This document shows positions 21,944 through 33,505 of a DNA stretch of 64,000 nt, piece after piece (the first letter of the stretch is position 1; each line of letters starts with the position of its first letter). This DNA comes from Fomitopsis serialis (taxonomy: Eukaryota; Basidiomycota; Agaricomycetes; Polyporales; Fomitopsidaceae), in NCBI RefSeq assembly GCF_022376445.1, contig NW_025954985.1, forward strand, positions 372,001-436,000. The letters are read 5' to 3'. The notes beneath the pieces were generated by a model. That model was given only the letters and a program-made list of their open reading frames with translations, did not search any database and was not told the DNA's origin. The translations under genes were made by a program, and so were the position numbers.

Positions 21944-22966
21944 ATGAATGCCGATGACCCCGCCGCCAGCGCACCGGCCGTCGTCACGGTCGCGCCGCCC
22001 AATCCGTACGGGTTTCGCGACCCAAGAAGTGTCCCTGGAAAACCCAGAGGAGACGACATTCTCTACGCGTGGCGTGATCGCGAAGCGAGGCGATCACCCC
22101 TTGAACGATGGCTACGACATACCTTGAACCGGCTGAAAGTCACTCTCCCCACCACTTTCCGCAGAGTGCGCGACTTCATGTGGCGCCGTGAGTAGCACCA
22201 CTGCGACCAGTCCAGTAACTGAGAGCATTGACACAATCGCATAGTTACCCTAGGTCGATGGCTTTGGGTCAAGCGTGGCCATGGAACAGACATGATAGAA
22301 GTCGAAACAATGCGGATGGTCGCTGCTCATACGAACATACCGGTCCCTCGCATCTGGACCCACTTCGTGTGGCGTGGGGCTCGCTACATCATCATGGATC
22401 GTGCTCGAGGCGTCCCACTGTCTAATCTCTGGTATGATGCCACACCACAATACAAAGAAGAGGTGTGCGCGCAGCTAGCCAACTACTTTCGCGAACTACG
22501 GTCTCTGCCCACGCCGTACGGTCCTCGCGTCTGTTCGCTGTTAGGCGGCCCGGTGCGAGACTTTCGTTTGCGTTTTGATCACACAGGGCCGTTCGAAAAC
22601 GAGGATGACTTCAACCATCGCGGCGCGCGGTTTGGCTGGGATATCGAATACCTTCCCGCTGAGGGTATGCCTCAATTAGTCGCAGAGGCGCACTCGATGA
22701 AGCACCCAATCGCCTTTACTCATGGCGACCTTGATCCTCGCAATGTTATGGTCGATGGGTCCAGGATCACGGCGATCATCGACTGGGAATGTGCCGGATG
22801 GTTTCCCGCACATTGGGAGTACTGCAAATCCATCTTCGCTACGTTGTCATGGGATGATGACGACAGCGAGTGGGTACCGTGGCTCCGTAGTATGGTTCCC
22901 GTATATGACACCGAAGCTCGAGCTGACAAAATGCTCGTACGCGAACTTTTCACGCCGTTGTTGTGA
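21944..22966 (+). CDS. APH-like small-molecule kinase, copy 2
   Basis: Tandem paralogue of the upstream gene, 321 residues. Exon 1 is 21944-22187 and exon 2 is 22245-22966, with the same phase-1 intron at the same protein position. Both copies share an N-terminal APPNPYGFRDPRSVPGKPRG block, GRWLWVK, the RIWTHFVWRGARYIIMD region, a conserved LLGGPVRDFRLR segment, and the catalytic FTHGDLDPRNVMV and IIDWECAGWFP. Unlike copy 1, it keeps the usual Asp-Pro in the catalytic loop. The phosphate acceptor is not predictable. It lies tail-to-tail with HW/WSC copy B (163 bases). Confidence 0.87.
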
Positions 22967-23129
22967 CTTCCATGTATATTGTACACGCGTCAGTAGGTAC
23001 TCGATGCCCATGGATCATAGCTCTCGCGGACGAGTCACAACGCGAATGTCAATACATCAGGTTCCGCGGTGACTAATGTACATTCGGGCAGCCACTGTTG
23101 TTATACAGGTTATATACGAGCCGAGACTA

Positions 23130-23618
23130 CTAGGCATAGCTAACGATGTGGACTACATTCGTATTCCTTCTGCGCATCTCTAGTAGATTGTTGGCATAGA
23201 TCAGAATTTTGGCACGGAAATGCCTGAGATCGATTCTGTACATTCCCGCGTCCATGAAGCGTTGGAGAACACGAACGACCCACTGTGAGCACGACCATAC
23301 TTGCCCCGCGGGCAGTGGAGTGTCCCCCTGTTGCGGCTCCTGCTCTTTCACCCAAGAAACGATACTCTGTGCTGGGACATTGCAGTCAGGAAGTCTGACG
23401 CAGCCGACGAAGGTCGAACTCTTGAGCAAGTCTGTCGACATCTTGTGCAGTGTCCTCCATTCACCGACGCTGTGGGGCTGACTGGCGTCTTGATTAGTGA
23501 TCTGGAAGATGGGGCCATTGTTGACGGATGTGTTGTAGGGTGTGACGATGAGAGCCCAATGATAACGCCCTAGTCCGATGTGATACAGTGCGATGTATAA
23601 CGATGATTGAGATGACAT
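23130..23618 (-). CDS. Small HW/WSC-family protein, copy B
   Basis: 162-residue single-exon protein (MSSQSSLYIALYHIG), paralogue of copy A at 19567-20190. Matching blocks are GRYHWALIV, CVRLPDCNVP, EQEPQQGD, WSCSQWVVRVLQRFMDAGMY and DLRHF. It lacks the 45-residue insert of copy A and so may be nearer the basic fold. The function is unknown. Its position just after the kinase pair completes a block in which each family is present twice. Confidence 0.7.
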   Translation of the reverse strand: MSSQSSLYIALYHIGLGRYHWALIVTPYNTSVNNGPIFQITNQDASQPHSVGEWRTLHKMSTDLLKSSTFVGCVRLPDCNVPAQSIVSWVKEQEPQQGDTPLPAGQVWSCSQWVVRVLQRFMDAGMYRIDLRHFRAKILIYANNLLEMRRRNTNVVHIVSYA

Positions 23619-25130
23619 GTCTGTATCATCACTATTCAGTTAATTTAACAAGGCATCTTCATTCACGACTCACTTGTATGTCACTCAGTAAGTATAACCG
23701 TGTTTGTGTTGCTTCGATCGATATCCTGACTACTCGATGTTGACGATCAACATGCAGACTGTTTCAATACGAGGAGGCTTACCTACAAGAAGACAAGCAA
23801 GAGACCAACCCGACTACGTGGTGGACAGGCTGAGGCAGCTTAACGGCGCCCGAAGGTCCCTTATATCTTGAGCGTAGCACTGCGGTACGGGTACGCTGAT
23901 GAGGCACGAGGGGAGACTTCGAGGAGACTATCGCCTGTCCAGACGTTCTGACTCTGAGAATCACCAGGTGGCTGGCTCGATATTCGTGACAGAGACTTGA
24001 AGCGCGGAGCCAGAAGCACATCCATGGCACATGCATCAAGAAGCCTTTTTCAGCCCACTGCGGTTTGGGATGAGGTTCTATAGCTCTTTACGGCTCATCT
24101 AGGTTCGAAGAAAACCTGAACCATTGTTTTCCGGCCATGCTGAACACTTGATATCCGCCTCACTGGCCCAAGTAATCAGCATCGGCTTGAATGTAGAATA
24201 TCTCAACAGTAGTTGGTCACATACCGAGGTCTATAGCCTGCCTCGTACGACCTGACTCGACACATCCGACTACGGCCATCGCAATCTTGCGAAGCAGTCA
24301 GGATGATGATCTGATAGGCGGCATTTCAACATGAGCCTGCACGGCCACAACGCATGTAGATGGAAGGTTTGACTCACTCTCAGTACATTGAGGGAGTATA
24401 TGTTAGTACCGAGAAGTCGGCGGTGACATGAAGATGCGTGTCCTGACTTCGGGGTGTTGGCGTAAAGTGGCACATTGCGGGGGCTTATCCATTTTGAGCG
24501 CATTCTTCGCAATCAGGCTTCGCCAGTTGGCTGGAAGTGTAGACGCACAAGTGATACATTCACCGCACATGTAATAGCAGTGAGATGGCTCTTGAGAAAG
24601 GTGGAAATCCCGACCGATGCAGCTGCCTTCGCCTAGTAACCAAGCACCCTGTGGCAGCATGTTGTTAGCGATCCAGAAAACTCTGAAACATGCGACTCAC
24701 TGACTTTTTAGCACACAGTTGAACGCGACACCTTGGTATTTACTGGGAGGGTATTTGCTAGGAGGGCCGAAACCACGCATGTAAGGTTGTCACACGCCAC
24801 ACAGGCCATTCAGCAGAACCAGTGCTTTCTTCTGCTAGTCAACGGTCATATAATGCCACTGCCGGAGCGGTCCACGCTCTCAATGTGTTGATTGTCCGAT
24901 GAACCTTGAGCTCGATTCCGCAGAAGATTCCGGCTGCTGGCGACATGCGAGTCGGATTATCAGGGCGACCTGATATGTACTGTGATGAGTGAACGTTGAA
25001 CAGCCAAGGAGGAATCGCCATTGTTGGCCGATACGACCATGGACAAGCCGAGGACAGTCAAGGTCCACTGCACGGCTCAGATCATCGATTCAACGCGATT
25101 GTCATTATTCGTACACCTTGTGCCGATATC
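23619..25130. other. Gene-poor spacer
   Basis: Only short overlapping frames. A minus-strand frame at 24403-24660 has a Cys cluster (CYYMCGECITC) but no wider match, and I do not call it a gene. Confidence 0.35.
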
Positions 25131-26637
25131 CTACCTCACCTGCAAACCCGCCAGACGGCCCACGATGCCCGTCACGCCAATCGGCGACACCTGCGCGACG
25201 TCCCACACGACCAGCTTCCCATCCACACCCGACGTGCTGACCCGCGCGACGTTCCCCGGGCCACCCTCGTACGCACGCAGGTTCGTGATCGTGTTCTGGT
25301 GCACCGTGAACAGCTCCGACTCCGTCGAGGGGCCTGGCGAGCCGGGCACGTTCGAGATACCGCGCGAGTCCGCGTTACGGAACGTGTTGAACGCGGCGCT
25401 GTTCAGGCGGCCCACGGGGGACGCGTTGCCGAGGCCTGCGCGTGCGGCGCCTCCGCCGGTCTTGTTCGCGTTCGGGTCGTCGAGCGTGCCGGCGAGCTCC
25501 CATCCGCCTTCGCTCCCAGAGAACACGAGCGGCTGGCAGTCGTGTCCGGCAGCGATGATGGAATTCTCGGTCGTCCACGTCAGGGTGAGGAGCGGTAGAC
25601 TGGAGAGCTTGATAGTGTAGGTCGGGACACTGCTGACGCCCGGATAGACGATGCTGATGGAGCTGTCGTGACCTAGACGATAGGAATGAGCTTGCATAAA
25701 TCTACCGTGTCACATAAACCTTACTAGCGAAGGCAAGCACGTCGCCGGAAGGAGAGAACCCGACCGCGTGCACCCAACCGCCCGCGTGACTGGTATACTC
25801 GCCGCAGATGGTGTTGAACGGGAGCTTCTCGCCCCAAACAGTGGGGGCAGGCCTGCAGCCGCATCAGATTGAAGCACTGCCATAAGCTTTCGCGCCACGC
25901 ACCTCTTGTCGACGTCCTTGATATAAGCGGAGAACACGCGGGCCTTCATGTCGGCGCTGCCGGCAGCAAGCAGGACGTTGTTCGGATGCCAATCGACAGA
26001 GAGCACAGTAGACCTAATCGGCTTCTTCAGAAGCCTCGAGACCCACCAATCGCCCTCCGGGTCGAAGGAGCAAATCGCGATTGCGCTTCACCCTGCTCGT
26101 CAGATTACGCTGAGCATGACCGGCAGATCCACTCACCGAGCACCGCTCGCAACAGCGAACTTGTCCTCGTTCGGGCTCCAGCGGACGTGGGTCGCAGCCC
26201 TGTTGATGCGCAGAAGGACCAGTGTCGGCTTCCAGACCATACGACCGGTCTGCGCGTCGGGGCTCTGCTGCCACACATATGCGTTCCTGTCCTGGGCACA
26301 GGTGACGATACGGTTGGAGTTCGGAGCCCAGTCGATGGAGGTGATCAGCTTGTCGTGCTACATGGTGGTACACGCAGCACGAAGGATGAGTTATCTCTCT
26401 CGATAGCTGCCATTGTGTGCGCACCTCGGACAATGTCTCGGTCTGCTTCCACTCATGTCCACGACGCTCCCAGATGGTCGCATCCTTCGAGTTCAAGCTC
26501 ACAGCAACCTCTTCACGCACCAATTAGACGACTTTGCGGCGCGGTATGGATGACATACCAGTGCGGTTAGCGTTGAATGAATGAGAGCTGATAGCGGTCT
26601 GATTCTGCCCGAGAGCGTAGAGTTCTGGAGGTGCCAT
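25131..26637 (-). CDS. arc40: ARPC1, 41-kDa WD40 subunit of the Arp2/3 complex
   Basis: Propeller subunit of the Arp2/3 complex, which nucleates branched actin at cortical patches. The start at 26637 gives [20 protein letters not shown], typical of the family. WD repeats follow in order: [39 protein letters not shown] (partly split by an intron), [38 protein letters not shown] and [19 protein letters not shown]. Then come the long [32 protein letters not shown] blade and [15 protein letters not shown]. The variable insert (about residues 290-340 by eye) that contacts actin in other species is Gly/Ala-rich here. After WDV the frame adds about 20 residues to the stop at 25131, longer than most homologues. 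Several short introns, no frameshift. Confidence 0.92.
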
Positions 26638-29330
26638 TGTTGCAGAGGACTGTCAGTCTACTACTGCACGACGGCGTAGGCGATGATGGTGTTCCAGGTT
26701 GAGTGTAAGTAGCGTCTCGAGTCTCCCCGCATCGAGGGTGCTGAGATTGGCTCGGTTTGGATTGGCTCATCGGATCGGTTTGGATCGATCGGCGATCACT
26801 GCTCTGGCCGGGTCACGTCTACTGTAAGTTAAGAGCTTGCAGTCAACCATCACAACACTACCAATACATTCCAGACGTGCACTGTATCATCCCCAACCTT
26901 GTCTGGCACACTGTCTGTGAAAATGCGCAGCCGAAGCACCAGAAAATTCGAGTTCTCGCCATAGCTGCGCGGTAGCAATGGCATACATTGCACAGTCGAG
27001 TCCCATTGGCCAGTTACAGATTCACGACAGGTTCCAATGAAGCGGTGTGTGGTCCGTTGCGAGCAGGCTTTCCGGATGTGGTCGGTACGTGGTGCATTTT
27101 CTGCAGATGAGGCGTCCGGTAACTTACGTGCCAAGCAGACCCAGTGGTACATACCGGCGTGACGGTCTCGTATCCTACGCGTCGGAGCCTATGCCAGGTA
27201 CGTACCCGCTTTATCCACAACTCACCGCCGACACTCTGGCGTTTCTCCACGTTAATGTTGATGCTTCCATTTCCGAGAAATGTGCCACGGTGCAACTAAC
27301 CTCTCGCTTGAGCTCACAACCTGCAAAGCAAGGGTACACAACGGCAACGTCATTCTCCGAGTCCCGCATCCGCCTGCCGCGTCTAGCATGTTTCTGACCA
27401 GTGGTCCGCGGAATTTTTCATAGGTCTGCACATGGTCCTCGTGGCCAGGATTCTCCCCATATCCGCTGACAATAGCATGTCGCGTTTCACCTGTCATTGC
27501 GTGAATGCTCTTGCAGACGCCTCCAGCGACCCGGCGCAAATGAACGAATCCTGCATTCCCCGATCGCAGCTTGGAGCAATCTGCCGATATCTTGGACTTA
27601 TCCTGAGTGCCGTGAATCCGAGGTTAGCTCCATACCTAGGGACTGGTGCGCCGCGTATAGGCTGATATGTCGGTGGTTTGACTCCTGGAATGGTGTGAGC
27701 CGGAATACAGTAGCTCCAGCATATCCAAGGTTTACATCCGCCGTCCGCGGCAGTTGAGTAGTGCCTTAACTATGTGCATTGCGATACCTATTCGGAGAGA
27801 TTGAGGTCCGTTCCGCAGGCCCTACCAAGCTCGAAATCGCACTGTCCTACGCGCCGCCATCCCTTGTTCATCCACATCCAGGGTGCGCCATCACGTAAGA
27901 TTACTCAGATACGCGCTACACGGGACACAGCGAGTGAGTCTATCCTTCGTGTAGCCTAGTGATGCTGCTTACGACACTCTACACGTTCCAGTCTATATCG
28001 CCAATATCACAACTCGTGTTTCCGGGCCCGCTATTGCTGAGTCGTTCATCACGGTGGACCTACAAGCGTCCTCGTCTCGCCTCGTGTTGTGCGGCTGTCA
28101 TATCCGCCTCGCCTCCGATAGGGTTGTTGATGCGATGTGCGCGACGTCGTCCTGTGGCGCCTTTAATTCCGCCGCAATTACGCGTAGAACACGCTGCGCT
28201 GTGACCTGCCTTTTCGGTGAAGACGGAGAACAGCGATGACAGCTGACGAATATGCCGGTGGACGTTCGGAGACACTGCGGCGTAGCCATCGAACGAGCCA
28301 CGCAGATCACCCTTGGACCACCTTGGCGCGTAGCTCTATGCAAACCTGGCCAGCGAGGATCGCTTCGACGCTCCTAGGCATTGGCGTTTCGTGCGAGCGT
28401 GAACTCTTGAGTCAATGTCGCGATGCGCACGTTCTCTGCGAGATCGGAAGACTGGAACTTCACTGACTTGCCAGGACCACACACTGACAGTTCTGGACAC
28501 ATTCGAAGCAGGGATAGACAGGGAACGGTGGTACGGTGGTACGTTGGCTCTGCACATCGCCTCGTGTTGAACGTTGTCATCTGGATGTCCGCATTTTCTC
28601 CCAGTGCAGTCTTTTCTGGGTGAGTCCGTACGTCAGGTTGCTGCCTTGCTGCAATCGGCGTCGGCCTCCGTACGACGGAATGCTACGCAATCACTCGCGC
28701 TCAAGCCCAAGGCTCTCACCTTGAGGATCCCTATTCCAGTTGCATTGTCCGAGTTTGCGAGTGTATGTGTGATAGTCAATATTGACAGTCTTGGATGTCT
28801 CCCATCAATCCTTGTCATAGACCGCATGCTAACCAACGCCGGATGTCCACAACTACGCAGTGGGTTATTCTGTCCTTCTGCGCCGCACTGAATGATGATC
28901 CTCATAATCCCGGGAATGCATCCCACGCCCGGAAGATCAGGACTCCGTCCGTGGGCTGCCTCCCACAGGGACTGCTCCTCACCGGCGCAATGCGTCACTT
29001 ACTCACGGTTTGAGGCACGGTAGAGGCTCGTGCCTCCGTATGGCAACCACCCCCGGGCCTACCTTCTCGAGGGTCTCGCAATGCCGATATGGAAAGCGGT
29101 CTTCTGCCTGTTACCCTTCACAGTCTCTCGGACTTGTACGTCAGTGCGGTCTGATTCCAGCCGCGCAGGCCCCCGCGTTCGGATACGCTCTATTTGCAAC
29201 GCAGCTAGAACGCGTGCCATCAGACTGTGTGCTCGCAGTGCCTTTCAGGCAGGCTCAAAGGCCGGCGCTGATATGGCCATACGCCGCCGCTTCGCGGAAT
29301 GACCAGACCTGCCCTTCCGGGCATCGAAGC
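26638..29330. other. Gene-poor region with exon-like fragments
   Basis: No family is recognised. On the plus strand, EVRSAGPTKLEIALSYAPPS (near 27,800) ends in a possible donor, and VPVYIANITTRVSGPAIAES (near 28,000) opens a 60-codon frame; further frames run at 28,574-28,890. They look like degenerate exons but could not be assembled into a protein. Minus-strand frames at 27,014-27,539 are equally open. A decayed gene is possible. Confidence 0.3.
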
Positions 29331-29351
29331 TTACTCACGGGCACCGTGAGT
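29331..29351. repeat. Perfect inverted repeat, 9-base arms
   Basis: TACTCACGG, loop GCA, CCGTGAGTA, just 47 bases before the first 1,492-base unit. The half-site ACTCACGG recurs at about 28,997 and inside the GC-rich modules of the units. Confidence 0.6.
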
Positions 29352-29398
29352 AGTGACGACGCACCGCAATACGGACGACGGAAGGGTCGTTGTATTAG

Positions 29399-30890
29399 GT
29401 TCTTTTTATTGCCGAACTTTACACGTGCCGGTAAATCCCCGTAAATTGGGATCGTGCAATCTCGGCTGCCCGACGCTGAGTCAGCGATCCCAGATCCCGT
29501 CCCGCCCACCCTTCGTGCACCGAACGCGACGCGCTGTGCTCTGCACGGCGCGATGTACGTATTTTTCCGTGCAAGGTAGTCTCTTGGGCGCGCTCCGACC
29601 TGGTACCTCAGTCCGTCGGGCTCAAAAGAATATATCTAGAGTTAGTACCAATAAAACTAGGTGCCTGCCATGCTCGAAGTTCGCAGCACGCATGAACGCA
29701 GACAGAGCAGTGCACACCCCGTCCGAAGGTGTCCACTGTCTATCCTCGCGCCGCAGGCCGCCAAAAACGACCGAAACGGGCAAGACAGCCGGGTGTGGAA
29801 GCGCCAAGGCGCGTTTACATCACCGGCGATCAAATGTTGCTTCGCGAGCTCGCCCAGGCCGCGCGCGTGCCCTCAGATTTACTGGGTACCCACGCACGGA
29901 CCAGGAAATTTACTGGATTTACTCGGGCCGAGTAAAATAAAGTAGGTGCACTACTTTTCTCACTTAATGCACTTAATGATGGCACGGCAGCTGCCCATCA
30001 AATTTATCGCGTACACGGCCACTTCTGCGGGCCAATCGCAAGCCTAGAGCGGCCAGGCGGTGTATCACACACACCGCCCTATGATCGCGACGTTCTCACG
30101 CACCGACGGCGCCGCGGGCGCGCTCAACACGATGTGCAGCGACATGCCCACCGACGTGTTGCGCCCGCGTCATCCTCATTAGGCAATGCTGGCGGGGTGT
30201 AGCGCCCGTGTAATCGGGATTAGTCACAACTTGCAATGCCTGTATGCGGTCGTTTCTAATAGTTCTACTGATCACTCGTGGGCCTGGAGTGCCTCAGGAC
30301 AACCCACGTCCATCAGCCACATCAGTGCGCGCTTTGTACGTCACGGCGCGCCTGCGGCGCGCTCTCGAGCGATGTATCGCCGCCACCGACGTGCCTCGTG
30401 TGCCCCCACCCGATTAGGCAACCTTGGCCAACTACCACAGGTCCCAGGAACGCGCTAGGCCCATCAGCCGGCGCCTGCAATGTTCCTTGCACTCACGGCG
30501 CCGCAGGCGCGCTCTGCGCGATGTGTATCCCGCACCCCGACACATCACACCCTCGCCCTTCCCGATTAGGCAATAGCCACTCGCCACGACGACACTTCAG
30601 CCACCCACCCCGCCAAGCCCCGCCACCATTAGCGATGGATGGTATTTCTGTAACTCACGGCGCCGCAGGCACGCTCTGGCACGCACCGCGATGTGCAACG
30701 TCGCGCCCAGCGCTGTATCGCGCCCGCGCATACCCCAAACAGGCAACCGCGACGCATTAAGCGCCCACGCCACCCGCATGCCGGTGGCGTGCCGAATCTG
30801 AGATTGATCGGAACACTGATCGGACGGACTTGCCATACGAGGCAAGCCGCTTAGCGCCTCCGCCAAGCGACGGTAAATCTCCCGACCTAA
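29399..30890. repeat. 1,492-base unit, copy 1 of a direct tandem pair
   Basis: Begins GTTCTTTTTATTGCCG and ends GACCTAA. Every frame compared between this and the next copy translates identically, so the copies are essentially identical. The short frames (for example 29661-29945) have no family match and are probably non-coding. The unit contains a 19-base palindrome, TTTACTCGGGCCGAGTAAA, near 29,917 and four GC-rich modules. GTTC stands at all three unit borders (29399, 30891, 32383). Confidence 0.9.
30092..30775. repeat. Four degenerate GC-rich modules within copy 1
   Basis: Four blocks spaced about 150-240 bases apart share the plan (ACTCACGG)CGCCGCAGGCGCGCTC .. GCGATGT .. ATTAGGCAA. They start near 30,092, 30,340, 30,490 and 30,652. 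The first half is nearly self-complementary and could fold. The same four lie at +1,492 in copy 2. Confidence 0.7.
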
Positions 30891-32382
30891 GTTCTTTTTA
30901 TTGCCGAACTTTACACGTGCCGGTAAATCCCCGTAAATTGGGATCGTGCAATCTCGGCTGCCCGACGCTGAGTCAGCGATCCCAGATCCCGTCCCGCCCA
31001 CCCTTCGTGCACCGAACGCGACGCGCTGTGCTCTGCACGGCGCGATGTACGTATTTTTCCGTGCAAGGTAGTCTCTTGGGCGCGCTCCGACCTGGTACCT
31101 CAGTCCGTCGGGCTCAAAAGAATATATCTAGAGTTAGTACCAATAAAACTAGGTGCCTGCCATGCTCGAAGTTCGCAGCACGCATGAACGCAGACAGAGC
31201 AGTGCACACCCCGTCCGAAGGTGTCCACTGTCTATCCTCGCGCCGCAGGCCGCCAAAAACGACCGAAACGGGCAAGACAGCCGGGTGTGGAAGCGCCAAG
31301 GCGCGTTTACATCACCGGCGATCAAATGTTGCTTCGCGAGCTCGCCCAGGCCGCGCGCGTGCCCTCAGATTTACTGGGTACCCACGCACGGACCAGGAAA
31401 TTTACTGGATTTACTCGGGCCGAGTAAAATAAAGTAGGTGCACTACTTTTCTCACTTAATGCACTTAATGATGGCACGGCAGCTGCCCATCAAATTTATC
31501 GCGTACACGGCCACTTCTGCGGGCCAATCGCAAGCCTAGAGCGGCCAGGCGGTGTATCACACACACCGCCCTATGATCGCGACGTTCTCACGCACCGACG
31601 GCGCCGCGGGCGCGCTCAACACGATGTGCAGCGACATGCCCACCGACGTGTTGCGCCCGCGTCATCCTCATTAGGCAATGCTGGCGGGGTGTAGCGCCCG
31701 TGTAATCGGGATTAGTCACAACTTGCAATGCCTGTATGCGGTCGTTTCTAATAGTTCTACTGATCACTCGTGGGCCTGGAGTGCCTCAGGACAACCCACG
31801 TCCATCAGCCACATCAGTGCGCGCTTTGTACGTCACGGCGCGCCTGCGGCGCGCTCTCGAGCGATGTATCGCCGCCACCGACGTGCCTCGTGTGCCCCCA
31901 CCCGATTAGGCAACCTTGGCCAACTACCACAGGTCCCAGGAACGCGCTAGGCCCATCAGCCGGCGCCTGCAATGTTCCTTGCACTCACGGCGCCGCAGGC
32001 GCGCTCTGCGCGATGTGTATCCCGCACCCCGACACATCACACCCTCGCCCTTCCCGATTAGGCAATAGCCACTCGCCACGACGACACTTCAGCCACCCAC
32101 CCCGCCAAGCCCCGCCACCATTAGCGATGGATGGTATTTCTGTAACTCACGGCGCCGCAGGCACGCTCTGGCACGCACCGCGATGTGCAACGTCGCGCCC
32201 AGCGCTGTATCGCGCCCGCGCATACCCCAAACAGGCAACCGCGACGCATTAAGCGCCCACGCCACCCGCATGCCGGTGGCGTGCCGAATCTGAGATTGAT
32301 CGGAACACTGATCGGACGGACTTGCCATACGAGGCAAGCCGCTTAGCGCCTCCGCCAAGCGACGGTAAATCTCCCGACCTAA
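30891..32382. repeat. 1,492-base unit, copy 2 of a direct tandem pair
   Basis: Same sequence as 29399-30890, joined without spacer. After its end only GTTC is repeated (32383-32386) before unrelated sequence. Identity over this length means recent duplication, concerted evolution or an assembly artefact. Confidence 0.9.
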
Positions 32383-33505
32383 GTTCCGTCAGAGGAACCT
32401 TCGGAGCACGGGTCAGCGAGATTGCTCCTCTGAGGTCTGGCAGATCGCTGGAGGAACGATGGATTGTCTTGTTCGACCCAATCACTCGGATCCGCTTCGG
32501 AAGCCTCTCGTACGTAGGATGCCGGGCCCCAACTGCCTGGACAGGCCCACCACTAGGCGAACTAGGTGTAAGTAGTCACGACCGAGCACGGCTGTCACAC
32601 CGAGTCAGGGCGAAGCCGAGCGCAATGCGGGCCTCTTGGATAGCCGATGAAATCGAGATGCAGGGAAAATGAACTGGAAATGAAATGTTTAGCGTGGAGA
32701 GTCTAGAGTGGATTGTAGAACCACCCGAGCACATTGACGGGTGCTTCTGAGACGGTGCTCGGGCGGAAAGCAGTAAAGACCGAGTGGCGGGTGGCTTATT
32801 GTGCACGGCGGGGAGGTGCGGGAAAAGGTTGAGCGAGAGTGGTTGACGTAAAGAGGGGATCAGGAGATGGGGACGTGCGATGGGATCGAGGGGGAAGCAC
32901 GCGGAAGGCACGAGGATCTCAGACGAGGAGGAGGAGAACAATAAGGGCGTCGGCAGGGAACCGCGACCTCCCCTTTCCCCGCGCGTCTGTCGGCTCGTAT
33001 TCGACGCCCGCGGCAGCAGAAGATGCTCAGACGTTCAGATTGCCCGCCCTCGTCGCCTGGTGGTCTGTTGCCTCTTCCGTCCGCGGGCCTGTTGCTACAC
33101 CCTCCTCCCGTAGTCATATATCTACCCCTTTATTGTCTGCGCAAGTCGCTGCTGCTCTCTCCTTCCCTTCCCCCGCGCTCGGACGAGTCGGCGCTCGTCT
33201 TCGCCCCTACTTACCATTCTTGCACCCACCGCAGTGCCACAGACCACACGACGTCCCCTTTCAGTCAATTGTCTCGACAGCCTCACCTCCGGTGCGAGGC
33301 TGCCATATCAGGTGCTCCATATCAGGCCCAGCGCGCACCCTGCGTGCACGAGCTATCCGAACACAATTGGCCTATGTCTCCGGTAGACAATAACCTTTGC
33401 CTTGATGCTAAAAGACAGGGCTATCTCTCCAGCTTCACGTCACCGAGGCCTCGCTCAAGCGTAGGGCCTCCTTCCGACCCTTCCATCCGAGCGCCCCGAC
33501 GGACA
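32383..33505. promoter_or_regulatory. Upstream region of the Clp1-like gene
   Basis: No gene before 33506. The last 400 bases are pyrimidine-rich (runs such as CTCTCTCCTTCCCTTCCCCC near 33,156), as in promoters and leaders of well-expressed basidiomycete genes. Confidence 0.4.

Noticed and set aside
28795..29940. Series of overlapping plus-strand frames of 70-195 codons
   Set aside because: They cross the border into the non-coding tandem unit and have no motif; they follow from GC-rich composition.
29399..32382. The tandem unit as a Helitron (starts TC, ends CTAA)
   Set aside because: The left flank lacks the expected A before TC, the copies are separated by GT, and no 3' hairpin near CTAA was seen.
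29399..32382. The tandem pair as two LTRs of a retrotransposon
   Set aside because: The copies abut with no internal region and no TG..CA ends or primer-binding site.
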